Notes: generated by a model not told the origin, from the letters alone. A stretch of DNA of 64,000 nt from Pseudonocardia sp. T1-2H (GCF_038039215.1 NZ_JBBPCL010000001.1:5332001-5396000); one strand, 5' to 3'. Positions 1 through 9,598 are shown, numbered from the stretch's first letter. Program-made: numbers and translations.

Positions 1-466
1 CGACTCCCACGGTCTCGACCAGCACGACGTCGCAGCCGGCGGCGTCGAGCACGCGCAGGGCCTGCGGCGTGGACCAGGCGAGGCCACCGAGGTGGCCCCG
101 GGTGGCCATCGACCGGATGAACACGCCGTCGTCCGTCGCGTGCTCCCCCATCCGCACCCGGTCCCCGAGCAGCGCGCCGCCGGAGAAGGGCGAGGACGGG
201 TCCACCGCAAGCACCCCGACCCGCCGCCCCTCGGCGCGCAGCGCACCGACCAGCGCGGAGGTCGTCGTCGACTTGCCGACACCGGGCGAACCGGTGATGC
301 CGACGACCTGCGCCCGGCCGGTGTACGGGGCGAGCGCCGCAGCCACCTCGCGCAGCTGCGGGCTCGCCCCCTCGACCAGCGAGATCAGCCGGGCGACGGC
401 CCGGTGCTCACCCCGGCGGGCCCGTTCGACCAGATCGCCGGTGTCCTCGGTCCGTCGCCCGCCCAC
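1..466 (-). CDS. meaB: Methylmalonyl-CoA mutase-associated GTPase MeaB (3' end outside window)
   Basis: Only the N-terminal ~155 residues are inside the window; the gene runs off the left edge. The reading starts at a GTG at 464-466 preceded by an AGGTCC-type ribosome site. It contains a Walker A region of the SIMIBI class (GITGSPGVGKSTTTS-like, around residue 60) and then the stretch RDDGVFIRSMATRGHLGGLA, which is characteristic of MeaB/ArgK GTPases. These proteins protect and load adenosylcobalamin-dependent mutases. It starts 11 bp after the thiolase stop, so the two are probably cotranscribed. The context (ethylmalonyl-CoA mutase at 21 kb, adenosyltransferase at 26 kb) fits a mutase chaperone. 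Confidence 0.88.
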   Translation of the reverse strand, partial: MGGRRTEDTGDLVERARRGEHRAVARLISLVEGASPQLREVAAALAPYTGRAQVVGITGSPGVGKSTTTSALVGALRAEGRRVGVLAVDPSSPFSGGALLGDRVRMGEHATDDGVFIRSMATRGHLGGLAWSTPQALRVLDAAGCDVVLVETVGV

Positions 467-477
467 GGAAGGACCTC

Positions 478-1668
478 TCAGCTCGCCGCCGGCACGCGGA
501 TGATCAACGCGTCGCCCTGCCCACCACCGCCGCAGAGCGCGGCGGCGCCGACGCCACCGCCCCGGCGCTTCAGCTCCAGGGCGAGGTGCAGCGCGATGCG
601 CGCACCGGACATGCCGATCGGGTGGCCGATGGCGATCGCGCCACCGTTGACGTTCACCTTGTCCTCGTCGAGGCCGAGCTTGCGCGAGGAGACGACGCCG
701 ACGGCGGCGAACGCCTCGTTGATCTCCACCAGGTCGAGGTCGGCGGGCGTGATGCCCTCCTTCTCGCAGGCCTTCGCGATGGCGTTCGCGGGCTGCTCCT
801 GCAGGCTCGCGTCCGGCCCGGCGACCACACCGTGCGCGCCGATCTCCGCCAGCCAGGTCAGGCCGAGCTCCTCGGCCTTGGCCTTGCTCATCACGACCAC
901 CGCGGCGGCACCGTCGGAGATCTGCGACGAGGACGCGGCCGTGATGGTGCCGTCGGCGGAGAACGCCGGGCGGAGCTTGCCGAGCCCCTCCGCGGTGGTG
1001 TCGCCGCGGACGCCCTCGTCGGTGCTGAACACCACCGGGTCGCCCTTGCGCTGCGGGACCTCGACGGGGGTGATCTCGTCGTCGAAGACGCCGTTCTTGA
1101 TCGCGGCGGCGGCGCGCTGGTGCGAGCGGGCGGCGAACTCGTCCTGGTCCTGCCGGGTGATCTCGTACCGGCCGTTGTACTTCTCGGTAGACGCACCCAT
1201 CGCAACCTGGTCGAACGCGCAGAACAGGCCGTCGAGGGACATGTGGTCCGCCATGGTGACGTCCCCGAACTTGAAGCCCTCGCGGGACTTCGACAGCAGG
1301 TGCGGGGCCTGGGTCATGGACTCCTGGCCGCCGGCCACCACGATGTCGAACTCGCCCGCGCGGATGAGCTGGTCCGCCAGGGCGATCGCGTCGATGCCGG
1401 AGAGGCAGACCTTGTTGATCGTGAGCGCGGGGACCTCCATCGGGATGCCTGCCGCGACCGCGGCCTGCCGGGCCGGGATCTGCCCGGCGCCCGCGGTGAG
1501 CACCTGACCCATGATCACGTAGTCGACCTTCTCGGGCGCGACACCGGCGCGCTCGAGAGCGGCCTTGATCGCGACGCCGCCGAGCTGCGCACCCGAGAAG
1601 CCCTTGAGGGATCCGAGCAGGCGGCCGACGGGGGTGCGGGCTCCAGCAACGATGACGGATTCGGCCAC
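478..1668 (-). CDS. Acetyl-CoA C-acetyltransferase (thiolase)
   Basis: A 396-residue thiolase that condenses two acetyl-CoA to acetoacetyl-CoA, or runs in reverse in beta-oxidation. The acylated cysteine is C88 (NKVCLSG); the C-terminal catalytic pair is H349 ([10 protein letters not shown]) and C379 (CGGGGQGDA). Length is normal for the family. It corresponds in position and type to mycobacterial fadA4, which lies next to the methylmalonyl-CoA epimerase gene as here, although in this window the epimerase is divergent. It is followed by meaB on the same strand. It can feed acetoacetyl-CoA both to the ethylmalonyl-CoA route (with the dehydrogenase at 5.4 kb and Ccr at 2.5 kb) and to PHA synthesis (phaC at 10.9 kb). 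Confidence 0.95.
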   Translation of the reverse strand: MAESVIVAGARTPVGRLLGSLKGFSGAQLGGVAIKAALERAGVAPEKVDYVIMGQVLTAGAGQIPARQAAVAAGIPMEVPALTINKVCLSGIDAIALADQLIRAGEFDIVVAGGQESMTQAPHLLSKSREGFKFGDVTMADHMSLDGLFCAFDQVAMGASTEKYNGRYEITRQDQDEFAARSHQRAAAAIKNGVFDDEITPVEVPQRKGDPVVFSTDEGVRGDTTAEGLGKLRPAFSADGTITAASSSQISDGAAAVVVMSKAKAEELGLTWLAEIGAHGVVAGPDASLQEQPANAIAKACEKEGITPADLDLVEINEAFAAVGVVSSRKLGLDEDKVNVNGGAIAIGHPIGMSGARIALHLALELKRRGGGVGAAALCGGGGQGDALIIRVPAAS

Positions 1669-1808
1669 GACGACCTCCAGCGACTACGGCGAGACAGGAT
1701 TGTCACGAGGACCCTACCTCCCGAAGCGGGACCGTCCGACGGGCCGAACGGACGGGTGAGCAGCCACACAAGGAGAGGACGGGGTCGTCCCCGGTTACAT
1801 TCCGCTCC

Positions 1809-2288
1809 ATGACGGCTCATTCGAAGACGCAGGACGCCGGAACCGGCGGAACCCTCGGCGCACTGGTCACGGCGGTCGACCACGTCGGCATCGCGGTGCC
1901 GGACCTCGACGCCGCGATCGCCTGGTACGCGGACACCTTCGGCCTGGTCGCGACGCACACCGAGATCAACGAGGAGCAGGGCGTCCACGAGGCGATGCTC
2001 TCCGCGCCCGGCGAGGCGGACACCCGCGTCCAGCTGCTCGCGCCGCTCCGGCCGGACTCCGCGATCGGCAAGTTCCTGGACAGGAACGGCCCCGGCATCC
2101 AACAGGTCGCGTATCGCGTCGAGGACATCGACGCCGCCAGCGCGACCTTGCGGGAGAAGGGGCTGCGCCTGCTCTACGACGCCCCGAAGCGCGGCACCGC
2201 CGGGTCACGGATCAACTTCGTGCACCCGAAGGACGCGGGCGGCGTCCTCGTCGAGCTCGTCGAGCCGCCGGCGCCCGGCGCCCACTGA
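1809..2288 (+). CDS. mce: Methylmalonyl-CoA epimerase (VOC family)
   Basis: A 159-residue VOC-fold protein that interconverts (2R)- and (2S)-methylmalonyl-CoA, linking propionyl-CoA carboxylation to the mutase. The first betaalphabetabetabeta unit begins at about residue 22 (VDHVGIAV) and the second at about 97. Metal ligands of the characterised Propionibacterium enzyme map to H25, Q75, residue 99 and E149. Residue 99 is Gln here (GIQQVAYRV) where that enzyme has His. The RINFVHP and GGVLVELVEP segments are typical. An N-terminal extension of about 20 residues is low-complexity. The gene is divergent from the thiolase and ends just before a strong inverted-repeat terminator. Confidence 0.9.
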   Translation: MTAHSKTQDAGTGGTLGALVTAVDHVGIAVPDLDAAIAWYADTFGLVATHTEINEEQGVHEAMLSAPGEADTRVQLLAPLRPDSAIGKFLDRNGPGIQQVAYRVEDIDAASATLREKGLRLLYDAPKRGTAGSRINFVHPKDAGGVLVELVEPPAPGAH

Positions 2289-2342
2289 CTCCCCCGGCGT
2301 TTTCCGCTGGGTGGAATCACCCGTTCGGGCTGGATCGATCCG

Positions 2343-2384
2343 CGACCCCTCCGGTCAGGCAGTTCACCCTGACCGGAGGGGTCG
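2343..2384 (+). terminator. Perfect 16-bp stem terminator after mce
   Basis: Arms 2343-2358 and 2369-2384 are perfect reverse complements (CGACCCCTCCGGTCAG and its complement) around a 10-nt loop. It lies 55 bp after the epimerase stop and about 150 bp before ccrA. There is no clear U-run, as is usual in high-GC actinomycetes. It would separate mce from ccrA transcription. Confidence 0.8.
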
Positions 2385-2532
2385 AGTCATCTGTGGCCTG
2401 CGCCACTATCGCTACCACGGCTCCGGCGAGCCGTCACAATCCCTGGGTACCATACTGAGCAGTAGGGTTTGAGATACCACGCAAGCTCAGCCGAGAACCG
2501 TTTACACGACTCACGCCAGCGGAGGCCCAGCC

Positions 2533-3864
2533 GTGCAGAAGATCCTCGACGCCATCCTCGCGGAACAGTTCGACGCCGTCGCCGAGCTCCCCGTGCCCGA
2601 GAGCTACCGGGCGATCACGGTCCACGAGGACGAGACCGGCATGTTCGACGGCATCGCGACGCGCGACAAGGACCCGCGCAAGAGCCTGCACCTCGACGAG
2701 GTCGCGACCCCCGAGCTCGGCCCGGGCGAGGCGCTCGTCGCCGTCATGGCCAGCGCGATCAACTACAACACGGTCTGGACGTCGATCTTCGAGCCGGTCT
2801 CGACGTTCGGTTTCCTCAAGCGCTACGGCAAGGAGTCCCCGCTGGCCAAGCGGCACGACCTGCCGTACCACGTGGTCGGCTCGGACCTCGCCGGCGTCGT
2901 CGTCCGCACCGGGGCGGGGGTGAACGCCTGGAAGCCCGGTGACCGCGTCGTCGCGCACTGCCTGTCCGTCGAGCTGGAGAGCCCGGACGGGCACAACGAC
3001 ACGATGATGGACCCGCAGCAGCGGATCTGGGGCTTCGAGACGAACTTCGGCGGGCTGGCCCACCTCGCGCTGGTGAAGTCGAACCAGCTGATGCCGAAGC
3101 CGGAGCACCTGACCTGGGAGGAGGCGGCCAGCCCCGGGCTGGTCAACTCCACCGCGTACCGCCAGCTCGTCTCGCGCAACGGCGCGGACATGAAGCAGGG
3201 CGACGTCGTCCTGATCTGGGGCGCGAGCGGTGGCCTCGGCTCCTACGCGACCCAGTTCGCGCTGAACGGCGGCGCCATCCCGGTCTGCGTCGTCTCCTCC
3301 CCGGAGAAGGCCGAGATCTGCCGGAAGATGGGCGCGGACCTCGTCATCGACCGCAACGCCGAGGGCTTCAAGTTCTGGAAGGACGAGACGACCCAGGACC
3401 CGAAGGAGTGGAAGCGGTTCGGCGCGAAGATCCGCGAGCTCACCGGCGGTGACGACCCGGACATCGTGTTCGAGCACCCGGGCCGCGAGACGTTCGGCGC
3501 CAGCGTCTACGTCGCGCGCAAGGGCGGCACGATCGTCACCTGCGCGTCGACCTCGGGCTACATGCACGAGTACGACAACCGGTACCTGTGGATGAACCTC
3601 AAGCGCATCGTCGGCTCGCACTTCGCGAACTACCGCGAGGCGTGGGAGGCGAACAAGCTGGTCGACAAGGGTCTCGTGCACCCGACGCTGTCGCGGGTCT
3701 ACCCGCTGGCGGACACCGGCCAGGCCGCCTACGACGTCCACCAGAACCTGCACCAGGGCAAGGTCGGCGTGCTGGCCCTCGCCCCGGAGGAGGGTCTCGG
3801 CGTGACGAACCCGGAGCGCCGCGCCCAGCACCTGGACGCGATCAACCGCTTCCGCGGGGTTTGA
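2533..3864 (+). CDS. ccrA: Crotonyl-CoA carboxylase/reductase
   Basis: A 443-residue medium-chain reductase family enzyme that uses NADPH and CO2 to turn crotonyl-CoA into (2S)-ethylmalonyl-CoA, the defining step of the ethylmalonyl-CoA pathway. The start is a GTG with a GGAGG site eight bases upstream. The NADPH-binding motif is at about residues 230-236 (GASGGLG). The four CO2-binding residues known from the Kitasatospora enzyme (N81, F170, E171, H365) are all present, shifted by two: N79 (INYNT), F168-E169 (GFET) and H363 (GSHFANY). The enzyme should therefore carboxylate and not only reduce. Ethylmalonyl-CoA mutase lies at 21.2 kb. Ethylmalonyl-CoA can also serve as a polyketide extender unit, but no PKS is visible here. 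Confidence 0.96.
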   Translation: MQKILDAILAEQFDAVAELPVPESYRAITVHEDETGMFDGIATRDKDPRKSLHLDEVATPELGPGEALVAVMASAINYNTVWTSIFEPVSTFGFLKRYGKESPLAKRHDLPYHVVGSDLAGVVVRTGAGVNAWKPGDRVVAHCLSVELESPDGHNDTMMDPQQRIWGFETNFGGLAHLALVKSNQLMPKPEHLTWEEAASPGLVNSTAYRQLVSRNGADMKQGDVVLIWGASGGLGSYATQFALNGGAIPVCVVSSPEKAEICRKMGADLVIDRNAEGFKFWKDETTQDPKEWKRFGAKIRELTGGDDPDIVFEHPGRETFGASVYVARKGGTIVTCASTSGYMHEYDNRYLWMNLKRIVGSHFANYREAWEANKLVDKGLVHPTLSRVYPLADTGQAAYDVHQNLHQGKVGVLALAPEEGLGVTNPERRAQHLDAINRFRGV

Positions 3865-3937
3865 CCCTCCTTTCCGGGGTGACGGCCCTCACCGGGGCGC
3901 GTGCGCATGCGCGCCCCGGACGGGGTCGCCCGGTACG

Positions 3938-5026
3938 GTGACGCGCATGGTCGGTGCCTCGGAGAACCCCCAGCCAGACGCCGCTTTCCGCATCTCCCGG
4001 CGCGGGTACGACCAGGCTGAGGTCGACTCGCATCTGCGCCGGGTGGACGCGGACGTCCGCCTGCTCGCGGCGGATCGGGATGCGGCGATCGCCCAGGTGA
4101 CCCAGCTCACCCACGAGCTCGACGACGCCCGTGGCCGCAGCGAGTCCCTGCGTCAGCAGGTCCGCAAGCTGGCCGGCTCGCCGCAGAGCGTGCAGGGCAT
4201 GAGCGAGCGGATGCGCACGATGCTGCGGCTGGCCGAGGACGAGGTCGCGGAGATGCGCGCGCTGGCCGAGCGCGAGACCACACAGCTACGGGCGGAGGCC
4301 GAGCAGCACGCGACCCGGTTGCGCACCGAGGCGGAGCAGCACGCCGCGTCGCTGCGGGACGAGGTGGACCGGCACGCGTCCGCGCAGCGCCAGGAGATCG
4401 ACGCGGAGCGCGAGCGCATCCTCGGCCAGGCCCGCGCCGAGGCCGAGCGCACGGCGGAGCGGAGCCGCCACGAGGCCGCGGAGCAGGCGAAGGCCCGGGT
4501 GGCGGCGGACGCGGCCCTGGCCGAGCGGATGGCCGTGGCGGAGGCCGAGCGCCGGGCCGCGGACGAGGCCGCCTCGGCGGAACGGGAGCGGCTGCGTGCC
4601 GAGGCGGAGGCGGAGCGCATCCGCGTCCAGGAGGACTTCGCGCTCGCCATGGACCAGCGCCGCGCCGAGGCGCTCGCCGCGATAGCGGCCCAGCGGACCA
4701 GCGCCCGGCAGGACGCGGCCCGGACCCGCTCGGACGCCGCCGAGGAGGCCCGCGTCGCCGTCGCCGCGGCCCGTCGCGAGGCGGAACGCCTGGTGGCGGA
4801 GGCCGAACGGCGCGTCGCCGAGCTGACGGACCTGCGGAACCGGATCGCCGAGCAGCTCGTCGGCACCCGTTCCCGGCTGGACCGTTCCCTCGAGGCACTC
4901 GCCCCGTTCGCGGCCGAGACGACCGGGCCGGCCGACCAGACCGCGGTGACCCCGGGCGCGTCCCACCACAGCCTCGCCTCGCCCCGTCCGAGCCCCGAAC
5001 GGCGCGCGGCCGCAGCCGGCCGCTGA
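3938..5026 (+). CDS. DivIVA-domain long coiled-coil protein
   Basis: About 360 residues. The N-terminal ~45 residues match a DivIVA domain (FRISRRGYDQAEVDSHL, residues ~17-33). The rest, to about residue 320, is an almost uninterrupted charged coiled coil rich in AEAER/RAEAE heptads. It ends in a short disordered tail. The start is the GTG at 3938 or the ATG at 3947. Such proteins act as polar or septal scaffolds in actinomycetes, but Wag31 itself is normally next to the ftsZ/sep genes, so this is a paralogue and its exact role is unknown. It lies 73 bp after ccrA and converges on the next gene with 12 bp between stops. Confidence 0.8.
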   Translation: MTRMVGASENPQPDAAFRISRRGYDQAEVDSHLRRVDADVRLLAADRDAAIAQVTQLTHELDDARGRSESLRQQVRKLAGSPQSVQGMSERMRTMLRLAEDEVAEMRALAERETTQLRAEAEQHATRLRTEAEQHAASLRDEVDRHASAQRQEIDAERERILGQARAEAERTAERSRHEAAEQAKARVAADAALAERMAVAEAERRAADEAASAERERLRAEAEAERIRVQEDFALAMDQRRAEALAAIAAQRTSARQDAARTRSDAAEEARVAVAAARREAERLVAEAERRVAELTDLRNRIAEQLVGTRSRLDRSLEALAPFAAETTGPADQTAVTPGASHHSLASPRPSPERRAAAAGR

Positions 5027-5038
5027 CGCCGAGCGGGA

Positions 5039-5353
5039 CTACCTCGGCCGGCGTATCCCCGGCCGTCGTCTCCCCCGCGCGTTCCAGCAGGGCAGGTGCC
5101 AGTGGCGTCGCTCCTCGACGGACCCGTACTCGCCGGACGGCCACGTCACGACGTGTCCGACGCCCGGCGGGATGAGCTGGTCACAGCCCGGGCATCGGTA
5201 GTCCTTGATCGACGAGCCGCCGGGGACGTGCCGGACCTGCCACTCGCCGTCCGGCCCGTACTCCGTGCGCGTGATGATCCCGGAGCTCAGCGGAGCGGAC
5301 ACGGCGCGGCCCCGCCCTCGTTCCGAGGGGCGGGGCCGGCGTGCACGTCCCAT
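5039..5353 (-). CDS. Small conserved actinobacterial protein with putative zinc site
   Basis: A 104-residue basic protein. A central block of about 60 residues contains CPGC (around residue 54) and a later RRHWHLPCW (around 84), so two Cys plus His/Cys could bind zinc. Both ends are Arg-rich and probably disordered. I recognise this as a widespread actinobacterial hypothetical family, sometimes loosely called 'ATP/GTP-binding', although no nucleotide motif is visible. It starts 10 bp after the stop of the upstream dehydrogenase gene, so it is probably the last gene of that transcript. Function unknown. Confidence 0.7.
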   Translation of the reverse strand: MGRARRPRPSERGRGRAVSAPLSSGIITRTEYGPDGEWQVRHVPGGSSIKDYRCPGCDQLIPPGVGHVVTWPSGEYGSVEERRHWHLPCWNARGRRRPGIRRPR

Positions 5354-5362
5354 GCGTCGAGG

Positions 5363-7147
5363 CTACCGAGACGTGTAGTCCCGGAATCCGTGCCCGGTCT
5401 TGCGGCCGAGCCGTCCGGCCGTCACCAGGTGCTCCAGCAGCGGCGCCGGCGCGAATCCGGCCTGCCGGAACTCCTTGTACAGCGAGCGCTCGATCGCCAG
5501 CGACACGTCCAGCCCGACGACGTCCAGCAGCTCGAACGGGCCCATCGGCAGCGCACAGCCCGTCTTCATGGCCGCGTCGATGTCGTCCGCCGTGGCGTAG
5601 TGCGCCTCGAGCATCTTGACCGCGTCGTTGAGGTACGGGAACAGCAGCGCGTTGACGATGAACCCGGCGCGGTCGCCGCAGCTGACCGGCACCTTCCCCA
5701 GCTTCTCGCACAGCGCGAGCGCGGTGGCGGAGACGTCCGGTGCCGTACCGATCGTCGAGACGACCTCGACCAGCTTCATCACCGGCGCCGGGTTGAAGAA
5801 GTGCAGGCCCACGACGTCCGCGGGCCGCGACGTGGCCGCCGCGCACTCGACGACGGGCAGTGACGACGTCGTGGTCGCCAGGATCGCGCCCGGCTTGCAG
5901 ATCTCGTCGAGCGCACCGAACACGGCCCGCTTGACCTCGAGCTCCTCGGCGATGGCCTCGACGACCAGGTCGACGTCCGCGAAGTCCTCGAGCCGCGTGG
6001 TACCGGTGATCCGGCCCAGCGTGGCGTCGCGCTTCTCCTCGGTGAGCCTGCCGCGGACGACCGCCTTCTCCAGCGACTTCTTGATGCCCGCGATCGACGC
6101 CCCGACCTTGGAGTCGCTCCGCCCGCGGACGACCACGTCGAACCCGGCCGACGCGAAGACCTGAACGATCCCGCTGGCCATGGTGCCCGTGCCGACCACG
6201 CCGACCCGCTGCACCTCGCGCACCGGAGCTTCGTCCGACACCAGGGCCCCGGGGGTCTCCGCGTCCGGAACGACCTTCGAGCTGTGCGGCTTCTCGTAGG
6301 TGTAGAAGCCGCGGCCACTCTTCCGGCCGAGCAGCCCGGCGGTGATCATCTGCTTGAACAGCGGCGTCGGGGCGTGCATCAGGTTGCGCGACTGCGCGTA
6401 CATCGTCTCGAGGATCTCGTAGGCCGTGTCCAGGCCGATGAGGTCCAGCAGGGCGAGCGGGCCCATCGGGTAGCCGCAGCCGTGGCGCATGGCCGCATCG
6501 AGGTCCTCGCGGCTCGCGTAGCGCTCCTCGTACATCCGCGCCGCGTGGTTCAGGTAGCCGAAGAGCAGGGCGTTCGCGATGAAGCCCGCGCGGTCCCCGA
6601 TGACGACCGGCACCTTGTCCAGCGTCGCGGCGAAGGCCTGCAGGTCCTCGACCACGTCCGGCTCGGTGACGACGGTGCGCACCAGCTCGACGAGCTTCTG
6701 CACCGGCGCCGGGTTGAAGAAGTGCATCCCGACGACCTTGCCGGGCCGCTGCGTGCGCACGGCCAGCTCCGTCACCGACAGGGACGAGGTGTTGGACGCC
6801 AGGATGGTGTCCGGCCCGACGTGCTTGTCCAGCTCGGCGAAGACGGACGCCTTGAGGTCGAGGCTCTCCGGCACCGCCTCGACCACCAGGTCCACGTCCG
6901 CCAGGTCGGCCATCGACGTCGTGGTCGTGATCCGACCGAGCAGCTCGCCGGCCTGCTCCTCGGTCATCTTGCCGCGGTCGATCGCGCGGCGGGTGGAGGT
7001 CTCGAGGTGCGTCCGGCCGCGCGCGACGGCCTCCTCGGTCACCTCGGCCGCGATGACCTGCAGACCGTTGCGCGCGAACACCTCCACGATGCCCGCACCC
7101 ATGGTGCCCAGGCCGACCACGCCGACCGTCCGGAACTCCCGTGCCAC
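5363..7147 (-). CDS. Tandem-duplicated 3-hydroxyacyl-CoA (3-hydroxybutyryl-CoA) dehydrogenase
   Basis: 594 residues made of two complete 3-hydroxyacyl-CoA dehydrogenase units. Unit 1 spans about residues 5-285 (NAD motif GLGTMGAGI; catalytic HFFNPAP). Unit 2 spans about 312-594 (GTGTMASGI; HFFNPAP again). Each unit has the NAD-binding and C-terminal substrate domains, and both ends carry the GRKSGRGF/GRKTGHGF signature. The start is a GTG at 7147 behind GGGAGG, chosen over a longer upstream reading. It oxidises or forms 3-hydroxybutyryl-CoA and supplies crotonyl-CoA precursors for Ccr. Fused double proteins of this size are known in actinomycetes. Both copies keep catalytic residues, so neither looks degenerate. 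Confidence 0.92.
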   Translation of the reverse strand: MAREFRTVGVVGLGTMGAGIVEVFARNGLQVIAAEVTEEAVARGRTHLETSTRRAIDRGKMTEEQAGELLGRITTTTSMADLADVDLVVEAVPESLDLKASVFAELDKHVGPDTILASNTSSLSVTELAVRTQRPGKVVGMHFFNPAPVQKLVELVRTVVTEPDVVEDLQAFAATLDKVPVVIGDRAGFIANALLFGYLNHAARMYEERYASREDLDAAMRHGCGYPMGPLALLDLIGLDTAYEILETMYAQSRNLMHAPTPLFKQMITAGLLGRKSGRGFYTYEKPHSSKVVPDAETPGALVSDEAPVREVQRVGVVGTGTMASGIVQVFASAGFDVVVRGRSDSKVGASIAGIKKSLEKAVVRGRLTEEKRDATLGRITGTTRLEDFADVDLVVEAIAEELEVKRAVFGALDEICKPGAILATTTSSLPVVECAAATSRPADVVGLHFFNPAPVMKLVEVVSTIGTAPDVSATALALCEKLGKVPVSCGDRAGFIVNALLFPYLNDAVKMLEAHYATADDIDAAMKTGCALPMGPFELLDVVGLDVSLAIERSLYKEFRQAGFAPAPLLEHLVTAGRLGRKTGHGFRDYTSR

Positions 7148-7256
7148 GCCGATACCTCCCGCTGCTTCGAGGGCAGAAACTTCCCGGTGATCCTGCCATC
7201 CCGCGCCCTCCGGAGGCCCGGGCATGAGGTCGGGAACACCTGTCCCGTCGAACGGG

Positions 7257-8735
7257 TCAGCGCCCGCGCAGCACCTTGACCAGCCCCAGCAGGGCCTTCA
7301 TCCCGCCCGAGGTCCGCCGGAAGCTCGTCACGGCGATCGGCAGCGGGAAGCGCTGGCGGGCCACGGCCTTCGGCCGGGTGAACTCGCGCAGCCCGTCCTC
7401 GCCGTGGATGCGGCCGAAACCGGAGTCGCCGACCCCGCCGAAGGGCAGCGCGGGGATGCCGGCGAACGAGATCACGCCGTTGACCGCGACCATGCCGCAG
7501 CGCAGCCGGGCCGCGATCGCGTCACCGTCCTTCGCGGAGAAGACGGTGGCGCCCAGCCCGTAGCCGGTCCCGTTGGCCCGGCGGACCGCCTCGTCGACGT
7601 CCGGGACGCGGTTGATCACGATCAGGGGCCCGAAAGTCTCCTCGGTGACGGCGCTGGAGTCCTCCGGCACGTCGACGATCACGACCGGCTCGACGAACGG
7701 CGGCTTCACCGACCCGGCGCCGCCGACGACCGCCCGGCCGCCCCTGGCCAGCGCGTCCGCGACGTGCCGGCGGACGACCTCGGTCTGCGACGACATGGTC
7801 ATCGGCCCGATCTCGGTACCGGTCCGCACGGCCCGGGCCTTCTCCACGACCTTCGCCGTGAACTCCTCCGCCACCGACTCGACGGCGTACACGCGCTCGA
7901 CGCCGACGCACGTCTGGCCGGCGTTGGACATCCCGCCCCAGACCGTCGCGTCCGCGGCGGCCTCGAGGTCCGCGTCCGCGGCGACGATCAGCGCGTCCTT
8001 GCCGCCGCACTCGATCAGCACCGGAGTCAGCGTCTCGGCACAGGCCGCCATGACCCGCTTGCCCGTGGCCGTCGAGCCGGTGAAGGCGATCTTGCCGACG
8101 CCCGGGGTGCGGCACAGCGCGGCGCCCGTCTCCCCCAGACCGGTCACGACCTCGATCAACGTGTGTCCCGGGACCGCCTCGGCCAGCATCGTCGCGAGCG
8201 CGTGGCCGACCCCCGGCGTCAGCTCGCTGGGCTTGAACACGACGGTGTTGCCGGCGGCGAGCGCATAGGCGATCGAGCCCATCGGCGTGAACACCGGGTA
8301 GTTCCACGGCCCGATGACGCCGACGACGCCGAGCGGGGGGTACGCGAGCGTCGCGGCCTGGTTGGCCATGAGCATCCCGGACGAGACGCGACGGCGGCCG
8401 AGCACCTTCTCGGCGTGCTTGGCGGCCCAGTCCACGTGGTCGATGGCGAGGACGATCTCGAGCCGGGCGTCGTCGAAGGGCTTGCCGGTCTCCGCCGAGA
8501 CGATGCCGGCGAGCTCGTCGAGGCGCGCGACCAGCACCTTCCGCCAGGCCAGCAGCCGCTCACGGCGCCCGGCGAAGCCCAGCTCGTCCCACCAGACCGC
8601 GGTGGCGGTGGCGCGGTCGACGGCCGCGCGGACGTCCGCCTCGGTGTGGACCGGGTAGCTCGCGACGACCTCCCCCGTCCGTGGGTCGAGCGAGTCGAAG
8701 GATGCTGCGGACGCGACGTCGACGCTGGTGGTCAC
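7257..8735 (-). CDS. Aldehyde dehydrogenase (succinate-semialdehyde type)
   Basis: A 492-residue NAD(P)-dependent aldehyde dehydrogenase. Motifs: GPWNYPV at about residue 141, cofactor loop FTGSTATGK at about 219, general base Glu in ECGGKD at about 242, catalytic Cys in GQTCVG at about 276. The C-terminal PFGGVGDSGFGRIHG motif is normal. The substrate cannot be read from sequence; it resembles succinic-semialdehyde and broad-specificity dehydrogenases. It lies 109 bp upstream of the hydroxyacyl-CoA dehydrogenase on the same strand. Confidence 0.9.
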   Translation of the reverse strand: MTTSVDVASAASFDSLDPRTGEVVASYPVHTEADVRAAVDRATATAVWWDELGFAGRRERLLAWRKVLVARLDELAGIVSAETGKPFDDARLEIVLAIDHVDWAAKHAEKVLGRRRVSSGMLMANQAATLAYPPLGVVGVIGPWNYPVFTPMGSIAYALAAGNTVVFKPSELTPGVGHALATMLAEAVPGHTLIEVVTGLGETGAALCRTPGVGKIAFTGSTATGKRVMAACAETLTPVLIECGGKDALIVAADADLEAAADATVWGGMSNAGQTCVGVERVYAVESVAEEFTAKVVEKARAVRTGTEIGPMTMSSQTEVVRRHVADALARGGRAVVGGAGSVKPPFVEPVVIVDVPEDSSAVTEETFGPLIVINRVPDVDEAVRRANGTGYGLGATVFSAKDGDAIAARLRCGMVAVNGVISFAGIPALPFGGVGDSGFGRIHGEDGLREFTRPKAVARQRFPLPIAVTSFRRTSGGMKALLGLVKVLRGR

Positions 8736-8780
8736 CCCGCCACCCTAGGGCTGCGGCGTGATCTCGGCGGCGGTCCGGGG

Positions 8781-8987
8781 GTGCCTGCTCCGGCCCGCCC
8801 GGACCACCCGTGCGCGGGAACCGGCTGGCTGTTCGCGTTCTTCGTGCTCACGGTCGTCGGCCCGGTCCTGGTGCCGGCCTACCTCGCGACGCTCACCCGG
8901 CTCGTCGTCGCCGTGGCCCGGACCCGGGACCGGACGCGTCAGAACAGACGCAGGTCCTTCGACTCCGTGCCCCGCAACGCGTCGTAG
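8781..8987 (+). CDS. Possible 68-residue single-pass membrane peptide
   Basis: A GTG-started reading that occupies most of the ~200-bp interval between two minus-strand genes. It has a strongly hydrophobic stretch ([20 protein letters not shown], about residues 16-35) and then an Arg-rich tail. There is no good ribosome site, and the last 49 bases overlap the 3' end of nucS. The hydrophobic pattern is the only support; it may be chance. Confidence 0.22.
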   Translation: MPAPARPDHPCAGTGWLFAFFVLTVVGPVLVPAYLATLTRLVVAVARTRDRTRQNRRRSFDSVPRNAS

Positions 8988-9598
8988 TCCACCGTCACGC
9001 AGCGGATCCCGCGGTCCTCGGCGAGCGTCCTCGCCTGCGGCTTGATCTGCTGCGCGGCGTAGACGCCGGCTACCGGCGCCAGCAGCGGGTCCCGGTTCAT
9101 CAGCTCGAGGTAGCGGGTCAGCTGCTCGACGCCGTCGATCTCCCCGCGCCGCTTGATCTCGACGGCGGCGTGGCCGCCCTGGCCGTCCCGGCACAGCAGG
9201 TCGACGGGACCGACGGCCGTCATGTACTCGCGGCGGACCAGCGTCCACCCTTCGCCGAAGGTCTCCGGATGGGCGGCGAGCAGCTCCTGCAGGTGCGCCT
9301 CGACGCCGTCCTTGACCAGGCCGGGATCGACGCCGAGCTCGTGGCGCGAGTCGTGCAGCACCTCGTCGATGGTGATGACGAGGGACTCGTCCGCCTTGTT
9401 CTTCACCGTCCAGACCCCGGGCTGCTCCTCGAGCCAGCACGGTGGGCTCATCCAGTTCAGCGGCTTGTAGGCGCGGTCGTCCGCGTGGATGCTCACCGAA
9501 CCGTCCGCCTTGACCAGCAACAACCGGGGCGCCATGGGCAGGTGGGCCGTCAACCGGCCGACGTAGTCCACCTGGCAACGGGCGATGACGAGGCGCAC
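8939..9598 (-). CDS. nucS: Mismatch-specific endonuclease NucS
   Basis: 219 residues. NucS (EndoMS) cuts both strands at G-T, G-G and T-T mismatches and is the basis of the non-MutSL mismatch repair of actinobacteria and archaea. The N-terminal DNA-binding half (from [15 protein letters not shown]) precedes a PD-(D/E)xK nuclease core with GPVDLLCRD and [16 protein letters not shown] (about residues 140-170). The short C-terminal DLRLF tail is the type that contacts the sliding clamp. The start is a GTG at 9598. The same gene is near murA, the epimerase and the thiolase in mycobacteria, so its presence here fits ancestral synteny. Confidence 0.95.
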   Translation of the reverse strand: MRLVIARCQVDYVGRLTAHLPMAPRLLLVKADGSVSIHADDRAYKPLNWMSPPCWLEEQPGVWTVKNKADESLVITIDEVLHDSRHELGVDPGLVKDGVEAHLQELLAAHPETFGEGWTLVRREYMTAVGPVDLLCRDGQGGHAAVEIKRRGEIDGVEQLTRYLELMNRDPLLAPVAGVYAAQQIKPQARTLAEDRGIRCVTVDYDALRGTESKDLRLF

